Shown: piece after piece, positions 1 to 6,762 of the stretch
Numbering within the stretch: position 1 is the stretch's first letter
Layout: the number at the start of each line of letters is the position of its first letter
DNA from: Zestomonas carbonaria
GTDB taxonomy: Bacteria; Pseudomonadota; Gammaproteobacteria; Pseudomonadales; Pseudomonadaceae
Assembly: GCF_904061905.1 (NCBI RefSeq)
Contig: NZ_CAJFCI010000080.1
Coordinates: 243,815-307,814, forward strand
Direction of reading: 5' to 3'
Length of the DNA stretch: 64,000 nucleotides
Program-made: the position numbers and the translations under genes
The notes under the pieces: generated by a model
Seen by the model: only the letters and a program-made list of their open reading frames with translations
Told to the model about the DNA's origin: nothing
Database searches by the model: none

Positions 1-287
1 GGGTGGACAACGCCTGGCGTCACCGCGACATCGTCCGCGAGGACTGCCCGAACCTGCCGTCCAGCTACGTGAAGCGTTTCTTCGTCGACTCCGCGGTCTT
101 CGACCCGCGCTCCCTGCGCCTGCTGGTGGAGGTGATGGGCGCCGACCGCGTGATGCTCGGCTCCGACTCGCCGTTCCCGTTGGGCGAGCAGAGCATCGGC
201 GCCGGGGTGTTGGAGCACCCGGGGTTGACGGATGCGGACAAGTCGCTGATCTGCGCTGGCAATGCCAGGGAGTTCTTCGGCATCTGA
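1..287 (+). CDS. ACMSD-type amidohydrolase, C-terminal fragment
   Basis: This is the last 94 or so codons of a gene that begins before the window. The tail carries GADRVMLGSDSPFPLGE, the hallmark of aminocarboxymuconate-semialdehyde decarboxylase (ACMSD) and related metal-dependent amidohydrolases. The Asp in the GSD motif is a metal ligand in that family. The usual GSDYPFP reads GSDSPFP here, so the exact substrate is open. ACMSD enzymes decarboxylate ring-cleavage products of 3-hydroxyanthranilate and related aromatics in the cytoplasm. An aromatic-acid transporter gene follows 66 bp downstream on the same strand, which supports a catabolic role. The family call is good; the specific enzyme is not proven. 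Confidence 0.75.
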   Translation, partial: VDNAWRHRDIVREDCPNLPSSYVKRFFVDSAVFDPRSLRLLVEVMGADRVMLGSDSPFPLGEQSIGAGVLEHPGLTDADKSLICAGNAREFFGI

Positions 288-353
288 GCGGGGCCTCCGG
301 CCCATTTCGACATCGATTCTGGCCACGCCAACAACACCTACAAGGGAGTTGCC

Positions 354-1691
354 ATGAACAGCAGTACCCAACGTGTCAGCGATATCATCGACGACAGCCC
401 GATTTCCGGTTTGCAGTTCAGGGTCCTGATCCTGTGCTTCCTGGTCGTGGTGCTGGATGGTTTCGACACCGCCGCCATCGGCTACATCGCCCCGGAGCTG
501 ATCCAGGACTGGGGTATCGAACGCGGCCAACTGGCCCCGGCCTTCGCCGCAGGCCTGTTCGGCATGCTGGTGGGTAGTTTCGCTTTCGGCCCGGTCGCCG
601 ACCGGAAAGGGCGCAAGATCGTGCTGCTGATCAGCCTGCTGATCGTCGCCCTGGGCACCCTGGCCTGCGTGCTGGCACCGTCGATCGAGGTACTCACCGT
701 GCTGCGTTTCTTCACCGGCATCGGCCTGGGCGGTGTCTTGCCGAACAGCATCACCCTGTGCTCGGAATATGCGCCGGCGCGCCGGCGGATGCTGCTGGTG
801 ACCCTCAGCTATTCCGGTTTCACCCTGGGCCTGGCCCTGGGCGGCTGGGTGGCGGGAATCCTGCTGCCCCTGGTGGGCTGGAAAGGTCTGCTGGTTTTCG
901 GTGGCGTCGCGCCTCTGTTGCTGTTGCCGGTGTTGTATGTGGCGCTGCCCGAGTCCACCTGCTTCATGGCCAACAAGCCCGCCCATACCGAGAAACTGCG
1001 CGCCATCCTGACGCGGATCAGCGGGCGGCGGGACTGGGAGGGCGTCACCCTGGTCGGCGATACGTCGCAGCGGGAGGTGCGCTCGCCCGCCGCGGCGCTG
1101 TTCGCCGAGGGCCAGGCGTCACGCACCCTGCTGCTCTGGCTGACGTTCTTCTGCTGCCTGTTCGTCTTCTACCTGCTGACCAGTTGGCTGCCGACCATCC
1201 TGCGCAGCAGCGGCTACGGCACCGCCGAGACTTCCAACATCGCAGCGATGATCCCTTTCGGAGGCGTGATCGGCGGCATCGTCATGGCGTTGCTGATGGA
1301 TCGTATCGGCGCGCACAGGGTATTGCCGCCGCTGTGCCTGTTCGCTGCCATCGCCCTGGCCCTGACCGGCACCCAGTTGGGCAGTGGCTTCGGTCTGCTG
1401 CTCATGGTCTTCCTCGTCGGCTTCACCCTGACCGGTGCGCTCAACAACCTGAGCATCCTGGCCGCGACGCTGTACCCGACCCATGCCCGGGCCACTGGGG
1501 TCAGTTGGGCGCTGAGCGCCGGACGCGCCGGCTCGATCATCGGTTCGATGCTCGGCGCCTGGCTGTTCGGCATCGCCGGAGGGTTGCAGGAGTTCTTCCT
1601 GTGGATCGCGTTGCCGGCCCTGGTCGCCAGCCTGGCGCTGTTCCTGATGGGCATGGGGCTGCGGACGGCGAGAAGCGCGCTGCAGGAATGA
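354..1691 (+). CDS. MFS transporter, aromatic acid:H+ symporter (AAHS) family
   Basis: A 445-residue, 12-helix major facilitator protein of the inner membrane. Helix 1 carries DGFDTAAIGYIAPEL from residue 35, the signature shared by PcaK, BenK and MhpT, and the loop between helices 2 and 3 has the MFS motif GPVADRKGRK at residues 79-88. Members bring benzoate-type or hydroxybenzoate-type acids into the cell with protons. The ATG is preceded by AAGGGAG with good spacing. It sits between the ACMSD-like gene and an arylsulfatase gene, so an aromatic carboxylate is the likely cargo; the actual compound cannot be read from the sequence. Confidence 0.88.
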   Translation: MNSSTQRVSDIIDDSPISGLQFRVLILCFLVVVLDGFDTAAIGYIAPELIQDWGIERGQLAPAFAAGLFGMLVGSFAFGPVADRKGRKIVLLISLLIVALGTLACVLAPSIEVLTVLRFFTGIGLGGVLPNSITLCSEYAPARRRMLLVTLSYSGFTLGLALGGWVAGILLPLVGWKGLLVFGGVAPLLLLPVLYVALPESTCFMANKPAHTEKLRAILTRISGRRDWEGVTLVGDTSQREVRSPAAALFAEGQASRTLLLWLTFFCCLFVFYLLTSWLPTILRSSGYGTAETSNIAAMIPFGGVIGGIVMALLMDRIGAHRVLPPLCLFAAIALALTGTQLGSGFGLLLMVFLVGFTLTGALNNLSILAATLYPTHARATGVSWALSAGRAGSIIGSMLGAWLFGIAGGLQEFFLWIALPALVASLALFLMGMGLRTARSALQE

Positions 1692-1728
1692 CGCGGCCTC
1701 ACAACAACAAGAAAGCGAGACCTGAAGA

Positions 1729-3393
1729 ATGAATACAGTGCTCAAGCGCCTTGCATGCCTGTTGCTTGGCTTGTCCTTGCCGGCGCTCGCCGCCGACGCC
1801 AAGCAACCGAACATCGTACTGATCGTCGCCGACGACCTGGGTTTTTCCGACATCGGGGCACTGGGCGGCGAGATCGCCACGCCGTACCTGGATGACCTGG
1901 CGCAGCAGGGGATGCTCCTGATGGACTTCCACGCCACGCCCAGTTGCTCGCCGACCCGGGCAATGCTGATGTCGGGCAACGACCCGCACCTCACCGGCGT
2001 CGGCATGATGGCCGAATGGCGCGGTCGCCTGCCCGAGGGCACGGAGGTTCGTCCCGGCTACGAAGGTGTACTGGCGGACAACGTGCCGACCCTGGCCGAG
2101 TTGCTGGGCGATAGCGGCTATCACACCTACATCGCCGGCAAGTGGCACCTGGGCAAGCGCCTGGAGCAGCAGCCGCACAAGCGGGGCTTCGATGAAGCCT
2201 ACGTCCTGCTGGAAGGCGGTGCCGCCAACTTCAAGCAGGACAACATGGCGTTGCTGCCCAACTACAGCACCACCTATGTGCATAACGGCCAGCCCATCGA
2301 GTTGCCGGACGATTTCTACTCCAGCACCTGGTACACCGACCGCCTGATCGAAATGATCGGCAAGCGAACGGGGGACGGGAAACCGTTCTTCGCCTTCGCC
2401 GCCTATACCGCTCCGCACTGGCCGTTGCAGGCGCCGGACAGTTACCTGGAGAAGTACCGGGGGCGCTATGACGCCGGCTACGAGGTCATAGCCGAACAAC
2501 GCCTGGCCCGCCAGCGCGAACTGGGCCTGGTTCCCGCCGAGCATCCCGTGAAGGCGCAACTGGAGGGCGTGCCGGCCTGGTCCGAGCTGAGCCCGCGGCA
2601 GCGGCGCGAGTCGGCGCGTGGCATGGAAGTCTACGCGGCGATGGTCGAGTCCCTGGATGCCGAGATCGGGCGGCTGGTCGAATACTTGCGCGGCGCCGGG
2701 CTGCTGGAGGACACGCTGATCCTGTTCATGGCCGACAACGGCCCGGAGGCGCGCGCCAGCGCCGATCCCGAATGGGTGGCCAGGAACTTCGACAACAGCC
2801 TGGACAACTATGGCCGGCGCGATTCCTTCCTGATGCAGGGGCTGGCCTGGGCGCAGGTGAGTTCGCTGCCCAGCCGGCGTCACAAGATGACCACCTACCA
2901 GGGCGGCATCCGTGTGCCGGCGTTCGTGTACTTCCCGGGACGGGTGGAGAGTGGCCGCAGCCAGGTGCTCGCCAGCGCGCGGGACGTGTTGCCGACCCTG
3001 CTGGACTTGGCCGGGGCGACTCCGCCCAGCGTGAAATACCGTGGCCGGGACGTCATTCCGCCGCAAGGTGCCTCCTTGCTTCCCCTCCTGCAAGGACGCG
3101 ACTCGCTGGTGCATTCCCGCGACGAGCCCATGGGCTGGGAACTGAACGGAAACGCCGCCCTGCGCAAGGGCCGCATGAAGCTGCTGTTCGACGTCAAGGA
3201 CCCGCAGGCGGCCTGGCGATTGTACGACCTCGCCGCGGACCCGGGCGAACGCCGGGATCTCGCGGCGGAGCGGCCGGATGTGCTGGCCGACCTGCTGCGC
3301 GACTGGAGGGCCTACGCGCGGCGCAACAACATCCTGCTCGACGAGCACGCCAGGCCGCGCGTGCCGCAGTCGGCGGAACCGCTCAAGCCATGA
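1729..3393 (+). CDS. periplasmic arylsulfatase (type I sulfatase)
   Basis: A 554-residue sulfatase that would cleave aryl or alkyl sulfate esters. An N-terminal signal peptide (residues 1 to about 22, ending ALA) points to the periplasm. Residues 73-77 read CSPTR, the C-x-P-x-R sulfatase signature whose Cys73 is oxidised to formylglycine. Asp35-Asp36 near the N-terminus and the later motifs AGKWHLGK and MADNGPE supply the expected metal and sulfate ligands. The length fits the Pseudomonas AtsA class. No formylglycine-generating enzyme gene is nearby, so maturation must rely on one elsewhere. It lies 37 bp after the transporter gene and probably shares its transcript. Confidence 0.9.
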   Translation: MNTVLKRLACLLLGLSLPALAADAKQPNIVLIVADDLGFSDIGALGGEIATPYLDDLAQQGMLLMDFHATPSCSPTRAMLMSGNDPHLTGVGMMAEWRGRLPEGTEVRPGYEGVLADNVPTLAELLGDSGYHTYIAGKWHLGKRLEQQPHKRGFDEAYVLLEGGAANFKQDNMALLPNYSTTYVHNGQPIELPDDFYSSTWYTDRLIEMIGKRTGDGKPFFAFAAYTAPHWPLQAPDSYLEKYRGRYDAGYEVIAEQRLARQRELGLVPAEHPVKAQLEGVPAWSELSPRQRRESARGMEVYAAMVESLDAEIGRLVEYLRGAGLLEDTLILFMADNGPEARASADPEWVARNFDNSLDNYGRRDSFLMQGLAWAQVSSLPSRRHKMTTYQGGIRVPAFVYFPGRVESGRSQVLASARDVLPTLLDLAGATPPSVKYRGRDVIPPQGASLLPLLQGRDSLVHSRDEPMGWELNGNAALRKGRMKLLFDVKDPQAAWRLYDLAADPGERRDLAAERPDVLADLLRDWRAYARRNNILLDEHARPRVPQSAEPLKP

Positions 3394-3408
3394 GGCGGTT
3401 GGCTTTCC

Positions 3409-3441
3409 GCATCGCCGGCGGCGGCCTGCCGCCGGCGATGC
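3409..3441 (+). terminator. strong hairpin after the arylsulfatase gene
   Basis: A perfect 14-bp stem (3409-3422 with 3428-3441) closes a 5-base loop just 15 bp after the sulfatase stop codon. No T-run follows, so it may act as an mRNA 3' stabiliser or attenuator instead of a classical intrinsic terminator. The porin gene downstream has its own ribosome binding site. Confidence 0.5.
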
Positions 3442-3567
3442 GGAGCTCAGGGGGCCCGTAGGCCCTGACGCTTGGGGTTGGAGCGACCCCCTGAAGGACG
3501 GCTTTGCCAGCTATCCGTCCTGCCGCTACCCGCCACCTGCTTCGCACCTTTCGACAAGGAATTTCTC

Positions 3568-5034
3568 ATGTTGATGCCTATCGACTACCGGCCTCGTGCC
3601 GCCTCGACCATGCCCGCTCGTGGGTGGTCGAGCACCTGGACAGCGCTTTGCCTGTGCCCGCTGTTGCCGCTATTGCCCAACGAAGTCGCGCTGGCCGATG
3701 GCGTCCGTTCTCCGCTCGAACAGTCCCGCCCGCTGCGGCCGGGGGCGCCGAGACCGTTGGAGGATTACCGTTTCCTCGACGATCCCGCCAAGCGCGACGA
3801 TCCTTTCGACGCATTCCGTTACCACCGGCTCTCCGACTCGGCCTGGCTGCAGTTCGGCGGCGAGTTGCGCTATCGCGCGGACAGCGTCGACAGGCCGTTT
3901 TTCAACCTGCGTGGCGTGGGCCATGAGGATTACCTCCAGCAGCGTGCCCAGTTGCATTCCGACCTGCATCTGCTGGACGGCGCGATGCGGGTCTTCGTGC
4001 AACTGGAGGACACCCGTAGCTGGCACAAGGAACTCCGCGCGCCCACCGACCAGAGCCGCAGCGAAATACACCAGGCGTTCGTCGATGGAAACTGGGGGCT
4101 CGGGAGGGCCGGTAACGTGACGGCGAGGGTAGGGCGCCAGGAAATGGCCTATGGCTCGTCCAGTTTCGTGAGCTATCGCGAGTCGCCGAACCTGCGCTAC
4201 AGCTTCGACGGCGTGCACCTGTCCTGGGCCGGTCCGGCCGGCCACAAGGCCGATGTCTTCGCCGTGCGTCCCGTCGAGCTGCGCGCCGATGGTTCCTTCA
4301 ATGACGGGACCGATAACGCCAAGACCTTCTACGGCCTGTATGCCTCGCTGCCCCTGGCACCGGAGAGAGGCCTCGATCTCTACGGATTCTCCCTGGAAAC
4401 CTCCGACCGGCGCCTGGCCGGCGTGTTCGGCGACGAGAAGCGCCATACCCTTGGCGCACGGCTGTTCGGCAAACACCAGGGGTGGGACTGGAGTTGGGAT
4501 CTGGCCGGTCAGGTAGGGCATCTGGGAGACGCCAGGATACGGGCCTGGGCGCTCTCCAGTGACTCGGGCTACACCTGGGACGCCGAGGGGCGGCCACGCC
4601 TGGGGATGCGCATCGACATGGCCAGCGGCGATGACGATCCGGGGGACGATCGGGTGGGCACCTTCGACCCGCTGTTCCCGCGCAACCAGGTCTACGGCGA
4701 GGCCAGCCTGACGACGCTGGCCAATGCCGTGGTCGTCGGCCCGACGATCGGCTATTCCCCGCATCCTCGGCTGCGCGTCGAGCCTGCCGTCCTCGGTGTC
4801 TGGAAGCACAAGAGCGCCGACGGGGTCTATTTCACCGGCATGAACATGGCGCCGGGCACGGCCGGAACCGGCAAGCGGGCGGGGACGGTCTACAAGACGA
4901 ACCTGCGCTGGCTGGTCACTCCTAACCTGACCGTGGATCTGGATGGCCTGTTCTACGACGTCGGGACCGCGATCACCGAGGCGGGCGGCGAGGATACGGC
5001 CTTCCTGTCGGTTCGCGGCACATTCCGTTTCTGA
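3568..5034 (+). CDS. alginate-export-like outer-membrane beta-barrel protein
   Basis: A 488-residue protein with an N-terminal signal sequence (hydrophobic core LCLCPLLPLL near residues 28-37) and a body of alternating amphipathic strands ending in a C-terminal Phe (GTFRF), typical of outer-membrane barrels. Segments such as LQFGGELRYRADSV, RVGRQEMAYGSSSFV and NLRYSFDGVHLSW match the alginate-export (AlgE-like) family. Some members are exporters and many are uptake channels for organic acids. The start was set at this ATG because AGGA lies 7 bases upstream; a longer reading from a TTG at 3472 has no such site. With the sulfatase and aromatic-acid transporter next door, it may admit an aromatic or sulfated substrate. 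That role is inferred. Confidence 0.78.
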   Translation: MLMPIDYRPRAASTMPARGWSSTWTALCLCPLLPLLPNEVALADGVRSPLEQSRPLRPGAPRPLEDYRFLDDPAKRDDPFDAFRYHRLSDSAWLQFGGELRYRADSVDRPFFNLRGVGHEDYLQQRAQLHSDLHLLDGAMRVFVQLEDTRSWHKELRAPTDQSRSEIHQAFVDGNWGLGRAGNVTARVGRQEMAYGSSSFVSYRESPNLRYSFDGVHLSWAGPAGHKADVFAVRPVELRADGSFNDGTDNAKTFYGLYASLPLAPERGLDLYGFSLETSDRRLAGVFGDEKRHTLGARLFGKHQGWDWSWDLAGQVGHLGDARIRAWALSSDSGYTWDAEGRPRLGMRIDMASGDDDPGDDRVGTFDPLFPRNQVYGEASLTTLANAVVVGPTIGYSPHPRLRVEPAVLGVWKHKSADGVYFTGMNMAPGTAGTGKRAGTVYKTNLRWLVTPNLTVDLDGLFYDVGTAITEAGGEDTAFLSVRGTFRF

Positions 5035-5103
5035 GAGACGGAATGGTCGATCTGGCGCCTCGCTGAATGCCAGCCGGGCATATCGGATAGTGCCTGAACA
5101 TCT

Positions 5104-5188
5104 TTCCGGACATTTCGTTATCGAGATGTCCGGAAGTGTGCGTGGCCTGGTTGAAGGGCGCTTGGCCATATTGAATAACAACTTGTTA
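5104..5188. promoter_or_regulatory. two inverted repeats in the porin-carbonic anhydrase gap
   Basis: The 268-bp gap between the barrel gene and the carbonic anhydrase gene has no gene of its own. It holds a perfect 10-bp inverted repeat, TTCCGGACAT at 5104-5113 and ATGTCCGGAA at 5126-5135, with a 12-base spacer. A shorter palindrome, TAACAACTTGTTA, lies at 5176-5188. The first could fold as an RNA hairpin ending the porin transcript. The second looks like a small operator for the downstream gene. No known regulator site is recognised. Confidence 0.4.
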
Positions 5189-5302
5189 ATCCGTTGAAAA
5201 CTCCGGATACAACAGCGTTAGTTGGAGCTTGCGGGGAAGATGGTATTGGTTGCGGCCGCAACTTTTGCGAATGCCAAGTTGTTTCTCCGATAGGGATTTC
5301 TT

Positions 5303-6061
5303 ATGAAGAACGAAACCTGTTGCCACACTTCCAGCCCATGCAACGGTGAACGCCGAGGCGTCTTGAAAGCCGCCCTGGGAATTGCCGCCCTGGGGATGAC
5401 GGGAGGAGCGGCTTTCCTGGGATCGGCGGGTGTCGCCCATGCGGCGGCCCTGACCAGGGCGGAGCGGGACCGGATGACGCCCGGCCAGATCGTGGAGCGC
5501 CTGAAGCAGGGCAATGAGCGTTTCCGCACGGGCAGGATGCAGCAGCACGATTACCTGGCGCAGAAACGGGCGAGCGCCGATGGCCAGTATCCGGCGGCGG
5601 TCATCCTCAGTTGCATCGACTCGCGCGCGCCCGCCGAGATCATCCTCGATGCGGGGATCGCCGATACGTTCAACGCCCGGGTGGCCGGCAATGTCGCCAA
5701 TGACGACCTGATAGGCAGCCTTGAGTTCGCCTGCGCGGTAGCGGGCGCCAAGGTCGTCCTGGTCATGGGGCACACGGCTTGCCGAGCAATCAAGGGCGCC
5801 ATCGATGGCGCCGAGCTCGGCTCGCTGACCGGGTTGCTGGACAGGATAGAGCCGGCCGTGGCGGCAACGCGCTACAGCGGTGAGCGAACCGCGAAGAACG
5901 AGGATTTCGTCAACGCGGTAGCCAGAACCAACGTCCTGCTCACCATCGAGAAAATCAGGAATGACAGTGCGGTGCTGGCGGCCCTGGAGCAGGAGGGAAA
6001 GATCAAGCTGGTCGGCTCGATCTATCACCTGGTCGGTGGAAGGGTGGAGTTCCTGGCTTGA
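5303..6061 (+). CDS. beta-carbonic anhydrase with Tat signal peptide
   Basis: A 252-residue beta-class carbonic anhydrase, catalysing CO2/bicarbonate interconversion. The zinc site is visible: Cys104 with the Asp106-Arg108 dyad in SCIDSRAP, then His157 and Cys160 in GHTAC. The N-terminus has a twin arginine (GERRGVLKAA) followed by a hydrophobic stretch and an AHA cleavage site near residue 47, so the enzyme is probably exported folded through Tat to the periplasm. Most beta-class enzymes are cytoplasmic, so the signal is the notable point. The gene stands alone between palindrome-bearing gaps. A role in supplying bicarbonate or buffering the periplasm is inference. Confidence 0.88.
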   Translation: MKNETCCHTSSPCNGERRGVLKAALGIAALGMTGGAAFLGSAGVAHAAALTRAERDRMTPGQIVERLKQGNERFRTGRMQQHDYLAQKRASADGQYPAAVILSCIDSRAPAEIILDAGIADTFNARVAGNVANDDLIGSLEFACAVAGAKVVLVMGHTACRAIKGAIDGAELGSLTGLLDRIEPAVAATRYSGERTAKNEDFVNAVARTNVLLTIEKIRNDSAVLAALEQEGKIKLVGSIYHLVGGRVEFLA

Positions 6062-6762
6062 CGATGGCGTGCCTGCCTCATCGGCAGGCACATTCATGTA
6101 CCGGCAGTAATTCGAGAAAACTCACTGCTCCTCTTGTTGGGATATCAGGAGATTCTTATTCCTGCCCGGTTTTCTTTCAATATTGATATTTATGGGATTC
6201 AGGTCTCGCCATTTTGTCGAGTCAGGATATATCTAGTTCCCCTCGATTTTTTCTGACTGCCGAGGTGTCTTGCATGCTGTCTCAGTGTTCCCATGGTGTG
6301 TAAGAATTTTCTTAATCTTGCGTGGGAAGGTTTACTTCATGGTGATTTAAGAGGTTTCTTAGAAGCACGCATGAAGATGACCAATGTACCCACGGAGCGC
6401 ACGATTGTTTTGCCGAGCCGTAGTGGATCATTGGTAACGCGAAGCCCGCTTGAGCGGTCCGTCAGGTCCAGCAGAGGCGACAGGCCCATCCCCCATGAAG
6501 AGCGAATACCCGTTCGGCCGGCTCGGCCGGAGCAGGCAGGCGTTCTTCCTATTGGTATCGACACCATTCGCTGAAACGAAGATCGATTGTGCCCGGGCAG
6601 CCGCCAGCACCCAGGGCGAAGTATCTGTCTCCGCTTCAGGGGGGCTGGCCCGGTAGTGGGATCGGAGTGATCGCACCGGGAATCTTCGAGCAGACGTTGA
6701 AAGGGCCCTGTTACCGGGGCGTGCAATGAACAAGACCAACATATGCCTGGACCCGACAACGC
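6062..6762. other. 700-bp gene-free, relatively AT-rich intergenic region
   Basis: No convincing gene lies here. A hairpin with a 9-bp stem (6069-6077 with 6083-6091) directly after the carbonic anhydrase stop is a likely transcript end. The stretch from about 6100 to 6370 is visibly richer in A and T than the surrounding DNA, as expected of a promoter or of foreign DNA. An open frame at 6293-6574 has no ribosome binding site, poor composition and no recognisable homologue, and is not called as a gene. Regulatory sequence for the sensor kinase gene downstream is the simplest reading. Confidence 0.5.

Noticed and set aside
6293..6574. A 93-codon ORF in the gap before the sensor kinase
   Set aside because: There is no ribosome binding site, the composition is atypical, and nothing recognisable is encoded. 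It could be a decayed gene, but the evidence is too weak.
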